This document shows positions 16,317 through 24,645 of a stretch of 54,700 nt of DNA, piece after piece. Positions within the stretch are counted from its first letter, which is position 1. Every line of letters starts with the position of its first letter. The position numbers and the translations under genes were made by a program. The DNA is from Leptolyngbya sp. Heron Island J. Its GTDB lineage: Bacteria; Cyanobacteriota; Cyanobacteriia; Phormidesmidales; Phormidesmidaceae. The DNA is taken from contig NZ_AWNH01000030.1 in NCBI RefSeq assembly GCF_000482245.1, positions 1-54,700 on the forward strand, read 5' to 3'. The notes beneath the pieces were generated by a model. The model made no database searches. It was not told the origin of the DNA and was given only the letters and a program-made list of their open reading frames with translations.

Positions 16317-18395
16317 TTATAAAAAGACGATCTGCTTACGACCTGTATCTAAATGCAAGTGAGAACTATAAATGAGAATTCCCCCTGGCCAGGAGGACCT
16401 CAGGGCGTTAGCGACCTGACGTACGCTAACGCCTGGCACATACATATCCACAGCACGTCCCGATAGGTGTTGGCTATTAGTAGCCCCTCCCACTGCTTCA
16501 TTAGACTGGGGATCGCGATACCAGGAATTGATCACAAAAGGCTGGCCGATAATATTCCGCGCATTCTGCAGTGCCCTGGCAAACGTGATAATGTTGTCAA
16601 CAATTTCAGGTGTTGTGGGAATGCGTGTACCATTCTTGGTGGCTTCTCCCCAGGTAAAGTTACTGTCAGTAAAGATCGGCTGTTGCGTATAAAATAGGCC
16701 CTCCTTGCCAGGCAGCCTAAAGGATTTGCCAGCAAAAGGAGGATACAGAACCTTACCATTCCAAGTGACCTGAGCATGCTGGTCATAAACATACCAGGTA
16801 CTAAATGACGAAATAAAGTCTGACTCTAGCTTTAAGGCAAACTTAATATGACCATTAAAAGACTTTCCTTGCTCGTCTTTATAAGCCCAGGAATCAAGGA
16901 TAAAAGAATTGCCTGATGGGATTGAGGCTTTTTCCTCAGTCGGGAGTTCTGATGACTGTAAAGGACGTCGTTTAATAATTGTGTTTTGGGTAAAGTTGAG
17001 GATAGGCGTAGGGGGATAAACAATGTTTTCGTCATATTCGACATAGGAGTGTCTATCGTAGACATACCACTGGCTTAGGCCCTTAAGAAAGTCTTTTGGG
17101 TCTTTGATGGAGATTTTAATATGGCTGCTAAAGTCTCCATGGGAATCCTGATAGGCATAGGAATGTAAGATAAAGTTGGTTTCTTTTTTAACTTCAACTT
17201 TTTCTGTGTCAGGCAGCTCGCTAGATGGCATCGGTCGCTGTTTAAAGATGGTATCGCGATACACCCTAAGCTGGAAAACAGTTTGTTGCTCTTCCCAAGG
17301 ATAAACAACTTCATCATCAATCTCAACTTGCACATACTGGCCTTCTATAAACCAGGTGTTGAGTCCACGGATGGTCGTTTCCTTTAAGGCCACTTTAATA
17401 TGACCGTTAAAATCGCCAGCGATGGGGTCAGCATAGGCATAGGAGTGCAAACTATAGGAGTCTCCTGCCTGCACAGGTTCTTTCTCGGCGTCACTCAGCT
17501 GAAGGGTTTCTTCTGGCCTGAGCTTCAAGACGGTATCTTGCTTGATCATCAAGCGGGTAACTGGACCGGGGGGCTCAGCGTCAGGGTCAGTGTTATCGGG
17601 AGGCTCTGGTGTATCGAGCAGGCTCTTCCAGGTGCCTGGACCCACTACTCCGTCAGCTTGTAACTCATTAGCCTTTTGAAAGTCTTTGACAATTCCTTCC
17701 GTAATCGTGCCAAAGAAACCATCGGCTGTTAACTTAAAACCCTTATCCACCATGGACTGCTGCATGACTTTAATGTCATCCCCAAACATAAATGGTTGGG
17801 TTAATGAGACTGTCCTCTGACCAGGGGAAAACGGACCTTTGAGACCAGTAAAATAGGATTGAGGTTTGCTTAAAACCCCCTTAAGAAACTGTTGCCCCGG
17901 TGATGACACATACAGATTGCTCTCACTGGTTAAAAATACCTCGGCTTCTGCCAGACGGCGCTTGAGTAAACCGGCTTCGACGTTGGTATTGGGGTTACGA
18001 TAGAGCACCAGTGCGGCTTCTATTTCGTCCCAGGCGGCGTCTTTCAGGACGCGGGTAATGGTTTGAAAGCCGCTATTGCCATAAAAGGCAGCGCCCAGAT
18101 TATAGGCAAAACTTAAAATGGCTCCCCGCTGGTCATCGTCCATGGTGTCCCAGGTGGGGATCTTGGTCTGCGGTGGTAGAAAACGGTTTTCTAAATCCCA
18201 ACTCAGGAGGGCTTCCGCCTCTGCTTGGGTGAGGCTTTCCCCCAGTTTGAAGGGGCTGCCATTTTGCTTACGGGTACTGCCGTAGCCAATGGTGATGGGT
18301 AAACCGTCCGCTGAACCAGGGTCTGGATAGGCGTCTAGTCGCAGTCCTTCAAATTTTTTGATCAGATCGATCGCAGCATCGGGAATAGCAGCCAT
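16317..18395 (-). CDS. Multidomain peptidoglycan hydrolase: GH24 lysozyme, PG-binding, three repeats, M15 peptidase
   Basis: This 692-aa protein combines two wall-cleaving activities. Residues 1-155 are a T4-type GH24 muramidase with the catalytic triad in register (E16 in KKFEG, D25, T35 in ITIGYG). Residues about 200-260 are a PG_binding_1 domain (DGFFGTITEGIVKDFQ, ADGVVGPGTW). Residues about 280-555 contain three copies of an unrecognised 85-90 residue module sharing RP..SSELP..EK, SYAY.D and HIK(V/I/F)..K...F...L..W(Y/F)(V/I). The C-terminus is an M15 carboxypeptidase-like domain with zinc ligands H643, D650 (SQHLSGRAVD) and H681 (HLHLD). There is no signal peptide, so it is either intracellular or released by another route, as phage endolysins are. 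Phage or tailocin origin is possible but no phage genes surround it. Confidence 0.88.
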   Translation of the reverse strand: MAAIPDAAIDLIKKFEGLRLDAYPDPGSADGLPITIGYGSTRKQNGSPFKLGESLTQAEAEALLSWDLENRFLPPQTKIPTWDTMDDDQRGAILSFAYNLGAAFYGNSGFQTITRVLKDAAWDEIEAALVLYRNPNTNVEAGLLKRRLAEAEVFLTSESNLYVSSPGQQFLKGVLSKPQSYFTGLKGPFSPGQRTVSLTQPFMFGDDIKVMQQSMVDKGFKLTADGFFGTITEGIVKDFQKANELQADGVVGPGTWKSLLDTPEPPDNTDPDAEPPGPVTRLMIKQDTVLKLRPEETLQLSDAEKEPVQAGDSYSLHSYAYADPIAGDFNGHIKVALKETTIRGLNTWFIEGQYVQVEIDDEVVYPWEEQQTVFQLRVYRDTIFKQRPMPSSELPDTEKVEVKKETNFILHSYAYQDSHGDFSSHIKISIKDPKDFLKGLSQWYVYDRHSYVEYDENIVYPPTPILNFTQNTIIKRRPLQSSELPTEEKASIPSGNSFILDSWAYKDEQGKSFNGHIKFALKLESDFISSFSTWYVYDQHAQVTWNGKVLYPPFAGKSFRLPGKEGLFYTQQPIFTDSNFTWGEATKNGTRIPTTPEIVDNIITFARALQNARNIIGQPFVINSWYRDPQSNEAVGGATNSQHLSGRAVDMYVPGVSVRQVANALRSSWPGGILIYSSHLHLDTGRKQIVFL

Positions 18396-18805
18396 GGGGG
18401 GTGACCTGAAGATAGGGTGCTGATAATAATGATGCGGTCATTCTAGTGCGAAAGGAGTCATTACACTATCGTCAACTATCAAATTTTAAATTCTGAAGAC
18501 TGGCCTACATAGCGTCTTAGCTAAGTGGTCTGACTGGATGGTCCATTGGCTGGCTGAGCATGCTGCGATCTCATCTAATACCGCTACGGTCACCAGAGGA
18601 GTGCAGGCTGGTTTGCAACATTGAATATTGGGAGTATTGCCCTGATTCTGAACATAGTATAAAGATAACAATGGGCTAAAGTCAGGTCAATAAACTCTCT
18701 CACAGACGCAGATTTAGTCTAACAACAATTGATTGTTTGGGTTGAGATCTGACGACTCAAACACTATTTTGTCATGTCAATGATTGCTCTACTGCACGGT
18801 TCTCT
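18396..18805. other. Intergenic region without supported gene
   Basis: The region holds the upstream region of the lysozyme gene and the 3' side of the EAL gene. A 61-codon minus-strand frame at 18486-18671 is rich in Cys and Thr, has no recognisable motif and no ribosome binding site, and is not called. No terminator or promoter is convincing. Confidence 0.4.
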
Positions 18806-19948
18806 CTAAACCCTGAGTAGTTTTTTTTGAATATGACTAAAATTCGCCTCAGGCAACAACTGAGAAAAACCACGAATAATCTGATTACAGCGTTGTATAA
18901 ATTCATGGGTCCAGTGCTGCAAATCTTTCTGTTGCCAGGTATTTAGCTGCTTATACAAGAGCGGCATTGTCTGATTTTTGTAGGGTTCAATTGAGGTTAA
19001 CCAAGGTTTAGTCGGTTTGGTTTCCTGCCAGTATTTTGTGACTAGCATCTTGCCTAAAAGCTCTTGTGCAAACTGACTCAGATGATGCATTGCGGTCAGA
19101 TAAAGGACAAGGTGTTTGTCCTGAAATGAAATTAACGATGTTACCTCGCGAGGACTGACCGGTTGGGAGACAAGATGACCTTGACCATAGGTGCAGCCAA
19201 GGGAGTTAACAGCTGCAAGTTGCTTATCGGTATCAATACCTTTAGCAATGACCTTGGTGTTAGCGTTTTGGGCGATATCTAGGGTCAGATCATAGGACTT
19301 TCTAATCTGACGGTTTGTGGATAGTTGATGGATACATGGAGTTTTCAACTTTACAGTGTCTACCGATAGACGTTGCAACCACTGAAGCCATGAAAAGGAC
19401 GGGGCAAAGTCATCGATGCAAATTGAGATTTGATGCTGATCGAGCTGTCTAATAATTGACTGTGCTGCTGACCAGTTTTGGATAATTGAGCTGCTAGGAA
19501 TCTTTACCTTTAAATGGTGGGGGGCTAATCCCGTCCTTGCTAAGATTTGTTGAATCGAGGTTATTAAATATGGCCATGATAGCTGGCATTTGGATAGACT
19601 GACACTCACATATAGAGGTTTGTCAATTATGCAATGGGTTTGCCATTGCTTCATCTGACGGCAAGCTTCGTAAAATATCCACTGATAAAAGAGATGATCC
19701 AGCTGAGAGTGTGATACTAGCTCGGCTATATTCTCTGTATAAAGCTGTGCGCGGTTTGGTTGCCAAAAAACCAGGGCTTCAAACCCATAGAGTTCTTTGT
19801 TTTGTAGTGAAATAACAGGTTGATAACACAGTTGTAACTCCTGCCTAAAGTGAAACGATAGCTCTGAGCACCGTTCGACAACATCTATATGTGACATAGA
19901 TAAAACTTGGAATAACGCTGAGGTAGAAGGAAAGGCTTGAAACTGCAT
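18806..19948 (-). CDS. Degenerate EAL-domain protein (probably not a c-di-GMP phosphodiesterase)
   Basis: The protein is 380 aa. Residues about 30-270 align with EAL domains: GFEAL (55-59), the DDF of the metal site (179-181), VDTVK (196-200) and GCTYGQGHLVSQPVS (251-265). Several catalytic positions are changed. The N of NVS is S (SVSLS, 115-119), the ExxE/LTE segment reads KVKIPSS, DDFG reads DDFA, KID reads KLK, and AEGVE reads AKGID, so the second catalytic glutamate is lysine. Loss of these residues normally abolishes hydrolysis, so a binding or scaffolding role is likely. About 110 C-terminal residues (270-380) match no domain I know. Start may be 19948 or the internal ATG at 19897 (MSHIDVV). 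It is the left member of the signalling block. Confidence 0.8.
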   Translation of the reverse strand: MQFQAFPSTSALFQVLSMSHIDVVERCSELSFHFRQELQLCYQPVISLQNKELYGFEALVFWQPNRAQLYTENIAELVSHSQLDHLFYQWIFYEACRQMKQWQTHCIIDKPLYVSVSLSKCQLSWPYLITSIQQILARTGLAPHHLKVKIPSSSIIQNWSAAQSIIRQLDQHQISICIDDFAPSFSWLQWLQRLSVDTVKLKTPCIHQLSTNRQIRKSYDLTLDIAQNANTKVIAKGIDTDKQLAAVNSLGCTYGQGHLVSQPVSPREVTSLISFQDKHLVLYLTAMHHLSQFAQELLGKMLVTKYWQETKPTKPWLTSIEPYKNQTMPLLYKQLNTWQQKDLQHWTHEFIQRCNQIIRGFSQLLPEANFSHIQKKLLRV

Positions 19949-19996
19949 CAGTCAAGACATAAGGAAAGACTTGAAGCTGCGTCAGTCAAGACATCA
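19928..19996 (-). repeat. 34-bp tandem duplication over the EAL start codon
   Basis: Two copies of a 34-base unit (AGGAAAGRCTTGAARCTGC, then RTCAGTCAAGACAT) lie head to tail at 19928-19961 and 19962-19996. The first contains the start codon at 19946-19948; the second has CGT where the first has CAT, so only one copy offers the ATG. The duplication sets the length of the 5' leader or N-terminus. Confidence 0.8.
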
Positions 19997-20564
19997 TAAC
20001 CATAGTGAGTTCTTTAATTAAAGATCTAATGAAATGAACATTAAAAATTACTCATCTTACCTATTAAATAATGATAAAAATTAGCCATAAAATAATTCTG
20101 TTTTTTGCGCTAAGCCGTGCCCATGATCTCAGGATTAGTCAGTGGTGTTTTATCTTTAGATACTTGCGCTAAGCTGTATGTTGGGTAGCATCTGAAAATT
20201 CTAAGGCCAGTGATATTGGCATCTGAGAGATAACAATATCCTCGTGAGTTCAAGGGAAGATTGCTCTGAGGTTACACTTGGATGTTAGCAAATGGATCCA
20301 ACAAGTCTTGAAATGTTCAAGTCTGGTCCAGTAAGGAGATTGCACAAAAATAAAGGCTCAGGTTGAGGCTGTGGATGGGTGGATGAGTGATGGGGTAACG
20401 GGGGAATTATTTAAGCGTGAGAGCCTAAAATAAGGGTGAGCCTTGGATGAAATGAAGACTATTCTCCTGTTGCAGAGCGACAGGCATAGAATGAGACTTT
20501 TGGGTAAACGGTAAGATTTTGTCAAGATTTTACCTTCTCTTCAAAAGTCTTTTCATGGCCAGTT
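19949..20564. other. Intergenic region with repeat copy C
   Basis: No gene is supported in these 600 bases. They contain the second half of the 34-bp tandem duplication, two copies of TTGCGCTAAGC about 60 bases apart (near 20105 and 20165), and the dispersed repeat copy C. The left part is AT-rich and probably holds the promoter of the EAL gene. Confidence 0.5.
20332..20425 (-). repeat. Dispersed intergenic repeat, copy C (inverted)
   Basis: The reverse complement aligns over about 94 bases with copies A and B: ACGCTTAAATAATTCCCCCG, ACCCCATCACTCATCC, CAGCCTCAACCTGAG, TTTATTTTTGTGCAATC, CCTTA. It is closer to B in the left half and to A in the right half, so none of the three is simply derived from another by recent duplication. 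Confidence 0.8.
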
Positions 20565-20921
20565 TTAGCCCAGTTCTACAACCATTTCAGGGAGCAATCG
20601 TTTGAGATTTACTAGAGACCTAGACTGCCAGGGAATTGAGTTAGACCCCCGAATTTTCATGGCAACGTTTGTCGCTCGACGTGCTTTGATGACAAACTTG
20701 GAAATAACGTTAATGCCAGAGCTATTTAGAAATTTAAGATCTCGTAAATCAAGGGTCAACTGACCCACCTCTTGGCTGGCTGCATACTCCAGGGACTGCT
20801 CTAAGAGCGCAGCAATTGGTGGATATTCTCCCATGCCCATCAGCGCCAGTTCGCCTTTAAATGTCACGGTTGACACCGCTTGATCATAAACGACCTCATA
20901 CTCTTTGCCTTTGATTTCCAT
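20565..20921 (-). CDS. Slr1659-like STAS-domain regulator
   Basis: This 118-aa cytoplasmic protein has the STAS/anti-sigma-antagonist fold. The signature is LTLDLRDLKFLNSSGINVISKFVI (about 63-86), where one of the two serines after LN is the likely phosphorylation site. It is followed by the NVAMKIRGSNSIPWQSRSL segment seen in cyanobacterial Slr1659 homologues. Such proteins are switched by a partner kinase or phosphatase. The start at ATG 20921 is chosen because GGAG lies seven bases upstream; a TTG six bases earlier would be too close. No partner kinase of the SpoIIAB/RsbW type is adjacent, but a histidine kinase and a PAS protein lie within 4 kb. Confidence 0.75.
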   Translation of the reverse strand: MEIKGKEYEVVYDQAVSTVTFKGELALMGMGEYPPIAALLEQSLEYAASQEVGQLTLDLRDLKFLNSSGINVISKFVIKARRATNVAMKIRGSNSIPWQSRSLVNLKRLLPEMVVELG

Positions 20922-21179
20922 GTACAATCTCCAACATGCTTACTTTTGGGCAGGTAGCCAACCAGTCAACCAATCATAACTGAGCCATTAAGCAATGGTA
21001 TCAGGCAATTTCTATCGCTAATGAGTGCTCCAAATATAGGGGAACCCAGACCGCCGTTTTAGGACTGGATGGCTGTGCAAGTTTTTTGAAGTAGCCAGCG
21101 CGGTAGGTGATTTTCCATTTTTGGAACGGATCTGAGGATCAGGTCCTCTAAAGTACCAGCAGTTATTCTTATCCAAGCC

Positions 21180-21788
21180 ATGTCAGATAGTGATCCAGTT
21201 CATCCCGCTGCTAATGCTAATGGCGTAAATTCTGCCGCCAGTCTCAGACATCGATTACTAGAATTGGAACAGGAAAAGGCTGATCTGCAACTGATGCTCG
21301 ATATGGCCCTTGAGCATTCAGATATGCTTTTGGACAGTCTACATCAGCAAAATCGCGATCTGATCCTGCAGCTAGAACAGACTTCAAACTTAATCACTTT
21401 TAGGGGAGAGCAGCAGGCTGGGGAGATTAAACCTTTGGCAGAACAATTTAAGCTTGTGACTGAAGCGCTTCCTATGGGTTTAATCATTGCTCGGATTGAG
21501 GATGGCCAGATTGTCTATGGGAATCCGGCTATCTGTCAGTTGTTGCGGGTATCTGCTGATCAATTAGAAAAGCAGAAGATAACAGATTTTTGTTATGGCT
21601 CAGTTGCTTGTGAACAGCTGGTTACGGCTATGCTTAACCGACAACCTTTTAATGGACAATTACGTTGGTCTCAGTCTGGCGGTAGGGTCTTTGATGCTAC
21701 GGTATCGCTACAGCCAATTGTGTTTAGAACGAAGCCTGCCCTGCTGAGTGTGATTCAAACAGCAGGACAGGCTGATGCAGGTTTCTAG
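21180..21788 (+). CDS. PAS-domain protein with N-terminal coiled coil
   Basis: This 202-aa soluble sensor has a coiled coil at residues about 20-75 (LLELEQEKADLQLMLDMALE...) and one PAS domain at about 95-195 (LPMGLIIARIEDGQIVYGNPA, QLLRVSADQLEKQKITDF, ATVSLQPI). There is no output domain, so it must pass its signal by contact. The motif around EKADLQLMLD...EHSD recurs in the histidine kinase at 23361-24350, suggesting that the two can pair through their coiled coils. It stands alone on the plus strand with 250 bases of leader. The ligand is unknown; no haem or flavin motif is obvious. Confidence 0.75.
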   Translation: MSDSDPVHPAANANGVNSAASLRHRLLELEQEKADLQLMLDMALEHSDMLLDSLHQQNRDLILQLEQTSNLITFRGEQQAGEIKPLAEQFKLVTEALPMGLIIARIEDGQIVYGNPAICQLLRVSADQLEKQKITDFCYGSVACEQLVTAMLNRQPFNGQLRWSQSGGRVFDATVSLQPIVFRTKPALLSVIQTAGQADAGF

Positions 21789-21890
21789 GGGTTTCTAATT
21801 TACGAGACTGTCAGGTGGGTCGTCATGTGTTGGTGACCAAGGCCCAAACGTGATAGTGCTCGATGCCAGGAGCGGGGAGTTGAACAAGGT

Positions 21891-22148
21891 TTAGTTGGCT
21901 TCATTCAAAAGCAGTCCAGCACGCCAGAGGTTGGCGCGGCAGACAAAGGCGCTGTAGTGAGAAATGAGCTGCTTTTGGATATCCTGGGGCTGGCATTGGG
22001 CGATGTCGTATTTGGCGATCGCAACTGCAATTGACCGAGCATCTTGTTTTGGAATTCCCGTATGCATCAACTGTTGCCAGTAGCTAGAGCCTACCTGCTT
22101 AATCTCAAGTACTTGCTTGCACTGCTCTATGGTCTGTGGCACTGGCAT
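21891..22148 (-). CDS. Small hypothetical protein
   Basis: This soluble protein of 85 aa, rich in Gln and Ala, begins MPVPQTIEQCKQVLEIK. The composition and predicted helices (YWQQLMHTGIPKQDARSIAVAIAKYDIAQ) look like a genuine folded protein, and the base composition matches neighbouring genes. I do not recognise the family. The ATG at 22148 is preferred; the frame extends to 22175. It converges with the PAS gene. The role is unknown. Confidence 0.5.
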   Translation of the reverse strand: MPVPQTIEQCKQVLEIKQVGSSYWQQLMHTGIPKQDARSIAVAIAKYDIAQCQPQDIQKQLISHYSAFVCRANLWRAGLLLNEAN

Positions 22149-22215
22149 TGTTGATTTTCCCCGTAAAAAACACACGTAGTTGAGTTAACAGTTAACTGGC
22201 TAACGAATCAGTGAC

Positions 22216-22386
22216 TTGGTTATCTCAGAAGAGAAAATCCCCCAGTGTAAATACACCAAGCCTAGCAGCGTCAACCAGTCTAGCCATTGGGAGACTCTAG
22301 TTTCTAATGGTGCCAACAATGTTGTTGCCTTTGTCGGGAACCATCCAGAAAAATATCCGCTGATTCAGTCCTATAACGGTGAGTGA
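22216..22386 (+). CDS. Possible 57-codon reading frame before the response regulator
   Basis: A frame without ATG, opening after a TAA at 22199 and closed by TGA 22384-22386, could start at TTG 22216. The residues (SSHWETLVSNGANNVVAFVG, then NHPEKYPLIQSYNGE) look protein-like, but no family is recognised. It may be a small gene with a rare start or the tail of a lost gene. The following 290 bases to 22676 remain open in another frame but look noncoding. Confidence 0.2.
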   Translation: MVISEEKIPQCKYTKPSSVNQSSHWETLVSNGANNVVAFVGNHPEKYPLIQSYNGE

Positions 22387-22676
22387 AGCACAAGTTCACC
22401 AGCCATCTGTTGAATTGCTCAGCCACAGTTTGTCATACAGTTAGCAATCGGTTCTTTCCTGATATGGCAACTAGAAAAGTAGTTTTTGCCAACTTTGGAA
22501 CGCTGTTTAATAGCATTCTCGGTGGCGGCTGCCCCCCCTCTGACATCATTCAGTCCAACAAACGGCAAGGTTTTCGACAGTTCGATGAGCGTAAAATTTA
22601 CTTTCAGATTTGTAGCTGTCGCAACGCTAACCAGTATGGTGATGCAAAAGCACCAGGCGCAATATTGCAGAAGACC

Positions 22677-23351
22677 ATGATGGATTTAGCCCAGGACGTT
22701 TCGAGCAAACAGTGTTTTTTGGTGGTCGATGATCATGAAGCCGTATTGCAAGGTACGGTCCCTGCTTTGCAGAAGGCTTATCCATGGGCAGATATTTTTA
22801 CAGCCCAGGACTATGGGTCAGCCATGGAAAGGATGGAGCAAGTTCAACCGGAGCTAATGGTGGTGGATCTAAGTATTCCTGAGCGGGCTGGGGCGGTGGC
22901 CACACCTGATGTGGGGTTAAAGCTAGTGGAGCAATTGCTGACTAGTCAGCTGGCTCCCAATATTGCCGTGTTGAGTACTGATGTTAATCCGTTGGTACGG
23001 CTCAAGGCCATTATCAAAGGCTATGAAGGGGGCTTTGCGGCGATGGATAAGTCCCTGCCGCTCCAGGAAATGCTGAACTATATTGATTTTGCCATGCGTG
23101 GGTCGGTGTACTTGCCGCAAAAGGTAAAGTCTCGACCTGAGTTTCATCCTAAATGGTTAGAGCTGCTGCAGCTGCGGTTTCAAGAAGGGCTCACCGATAA
23201 GGCGGTGGCTAAACGGATGGGTACGAGCGATCGCACCATTCGCAACTACTGGGTACGAATTCAGGATGCGTTGCTAATTGGGGATGAACCGGACAAAGAC
23301 TTAAAGGTGCAAATCGAAATTGAAGCTCGAAAAATTGGGCTGATCCACTAG
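22677..23351 (+). CDS. NarL/FixJ-type response regulator
   Basis: The receiver domain is at residues about 10-135. It has the acidic pair in CFLVVDDHE, the phosphorylation site in ELMVVDLSIPERAG, and the conserved T/S and lysine in AVLSTDVNP and FAAMDKSLP. The C-terminal HTH reads FQEGLTDKAVAKRMGTSDRT followed by IRNYWVRIQ, a LuxR-type recognition helix variant. It is 225 aa, normal for the family. The frame continues upstream to 22383, but that extension is Cys-rich and unlike a receiver domain, so the start at 22677 (MMDLAQD) is chosen. It is tail to tail with the kinase 23361-24344 (9 bases between them); that and the NarL/HPK7 pairing rule make the two likely partners. Confidence 0.85.
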   Translation: MMDLAQDVSSKQCFLVVDDHEAVLQGTVPALQKAYPWADIFTAQDYGSAMERMEQVQPELMVVDLSIPERAGAVATPDVGLKLVEQLLTSQLAPNIAVLSTDVNPLVRLKAIIKGYEGGFAAMDKSLPLQEMLNYIDFAMRGSVYLPQKVKSRPEFHPKWLELLQLRFQEGLTDKAVAKRMGTSDRTIRNYWVRIQDALLIGDEPDKDLKVQIEIEARKIGLIH

Positions 23352-23360
23352 CCCAGGGCC

Positions 23361-24344
23361 TTATGCCAGAGACATGGGCCACACTAATTCACATCGCACT
23401 CCCCGAGGGCGATTAGCCAGCCGCTGGAACTGTCCAGTCAGGGTTTTAGCCAGTCGCTGGGCCTGATGGGTGCCCTGCTGATCGGACAGGGTTGTACTGG
23501 TCGGACTGTCTGGGTTCAGGCCAGGTCCATTATCGACAATACCCAGGTAGTAGCTATGCTGGCGCTGTTCACACAGTACCTCTAAGCGGGTGGTACCTAG
23601 GGCATGTTTACCCACATTGCAAAGGGCCTCTTGCAAATAAAGACAAAGACCACGTTTATGATCTAACGATAGTGTCGTCGTTACCAGGGGGCTAAAGTCG
23701 GGGGTGATCTGAAACAGAATTGTCTTAAATCCAGGAAAGTCCCTTTCTAGGGTGTGTTCAAAGGTTTGCAATAGTAAACCCGGCAGGTCTTCATTGAGAT
23801 CCAACGTTAAACCGCCTTCTAAACACAGCACTTCATAGTGATTATTAACCGCGCCGCGCATGGATTGATAGATGCCCCGCAGGTCAGTGTTGATTTTTTG
23901 TAGTTGCGATCGCAGCTGTTGCGTTGAAAACGAACAAATATCCGTCCGCAATAGCACCGCCAGTTCCTGCAATGGCCCATTGTGCACTGCCTCATAGGTG
24001 CGCTCAATCGTCAAAGAACGTTGCTCCAAAACCTGTTGAGTCAACGCCAGCGCCTCCTCCTGTGCCTGCTTCCGCTCAGCAATTTCTCTAGCCAAATTCC
24101 GATTGGCCGCTTCCAACTCAGCGGTACGCTGTCTAACTCGCTCTTCCAACACACCATTCAATTCCCTCACATGGCGTTCAGCTAGCTGCAGCTCATGTTC
24201 CAAAATCGTAGAATGCTCTACAACCGTATCCAGCATGATCTCCGCATCATGCTTTTGCGCCGCCAAAACCTCCAGCTTCTGCGTTAGATCTTTAACCAGC
24301 GCTACCAGGTTGTCTCGGCTAGCATGCTCGAACGATGAAGACAT
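23361..24344 (-). CDS. HPK7-type histidine kinase
   Basis: This cytoplasmic kinase of 328 aa has an N-terminal coiled coil (residues about 15-110, including EERVRQRTAELEAANRNLAR). The dimerisation/phosphoacceptor box is RTYEAVHNGPLQELA with the accepting His at about 121-123. The HATPase domain has an N-box LQEALCNVGKHA and G1 box IVDNGPGL. No membrane segment or sensor domain is present, so it probably listens to another protein, plausibly the PAS protein with the same coiled-coil motif (QKHDAEIMLDTVVEHS). The ATG at 24344 has GAGAGG eight bases upstream; a GTG at 24350 is too close to it. The target is probably the adjacent NarL-type regulator. Confidence 0.85.
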   Translation of the reverse strand: MSSSFEHASRDNLVALVKDLTQKLEVLAAQKHDAEIMLDTVVEHSTILEHELQLAERHVRELNGVLEERVRQRTAELEAANRNLAREIAERKQAQEEALALTQQVLEQRSLTIERTYEAVHNGPLQELAVLLRTDICSFSTQQLRSQLQKINTDLRGIYQSMRGAVNNHYEVLCLEGGLTLDLNEDLPGLLLQTFEHTLERDFPGFKTILFQITPDFSPLVTTTLSLDHKRGLCLYLQEALCNVGKHALGTTRLEVLCEQRQHSYYLGIVDNGPGLNPDSPTSTTLSDQQGTHQAQRLAKTLTGQFQRLANRPRGVRCELVWPMSLA

Positions 24345-24447
24345 AAACACAGCCTCTCAACGGACCGATGGCACCCAACACCAATGCCCACGATACCAGC
24401 ATCGCCTAACAGACCGCCCTAGCCTCAACCCCCAAAATATTAAAAGC

Positions 24448-24480
24448 AAAAAAAATCCCCCAGCATTATCTGTGAGGGAT
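24448..24480 (-). terminator. Probable terminator downstream of the PPC gene
   Basis: Read on the minus strand, ATCCC pairs with GGGAT and an inner CAG with CTG, followed by eight T. It lies about 165 bases beyond the stop of the PPC-domain gene and before the kinase start, and so would keep the kinase transcript separate. Confidence 0.5.
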
Positions 24481-24645
24481 ATGTCAAGGTTCATCTACTC
24501 ATTCACACCTTCTTAAAGACTCACCAACATCCGGAAAGTTTTGATTATTGTGTAAAGAAATCGCCAATTTCCCATAAATCTAAAAACATTAATGCGTTTT
24601 AATGTTAGAGATTGGTACTGACTGTCCTTACTAACCAACCATTAA

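Noticed and set aside
22383-22676. N-terminal extension of the response regulator by 98 residues
   Set aside because: The extension is rich in Cys and Ser/Asn, unlike any receiver-domain leader, and two good ATG codons stand just before the receiver fold.
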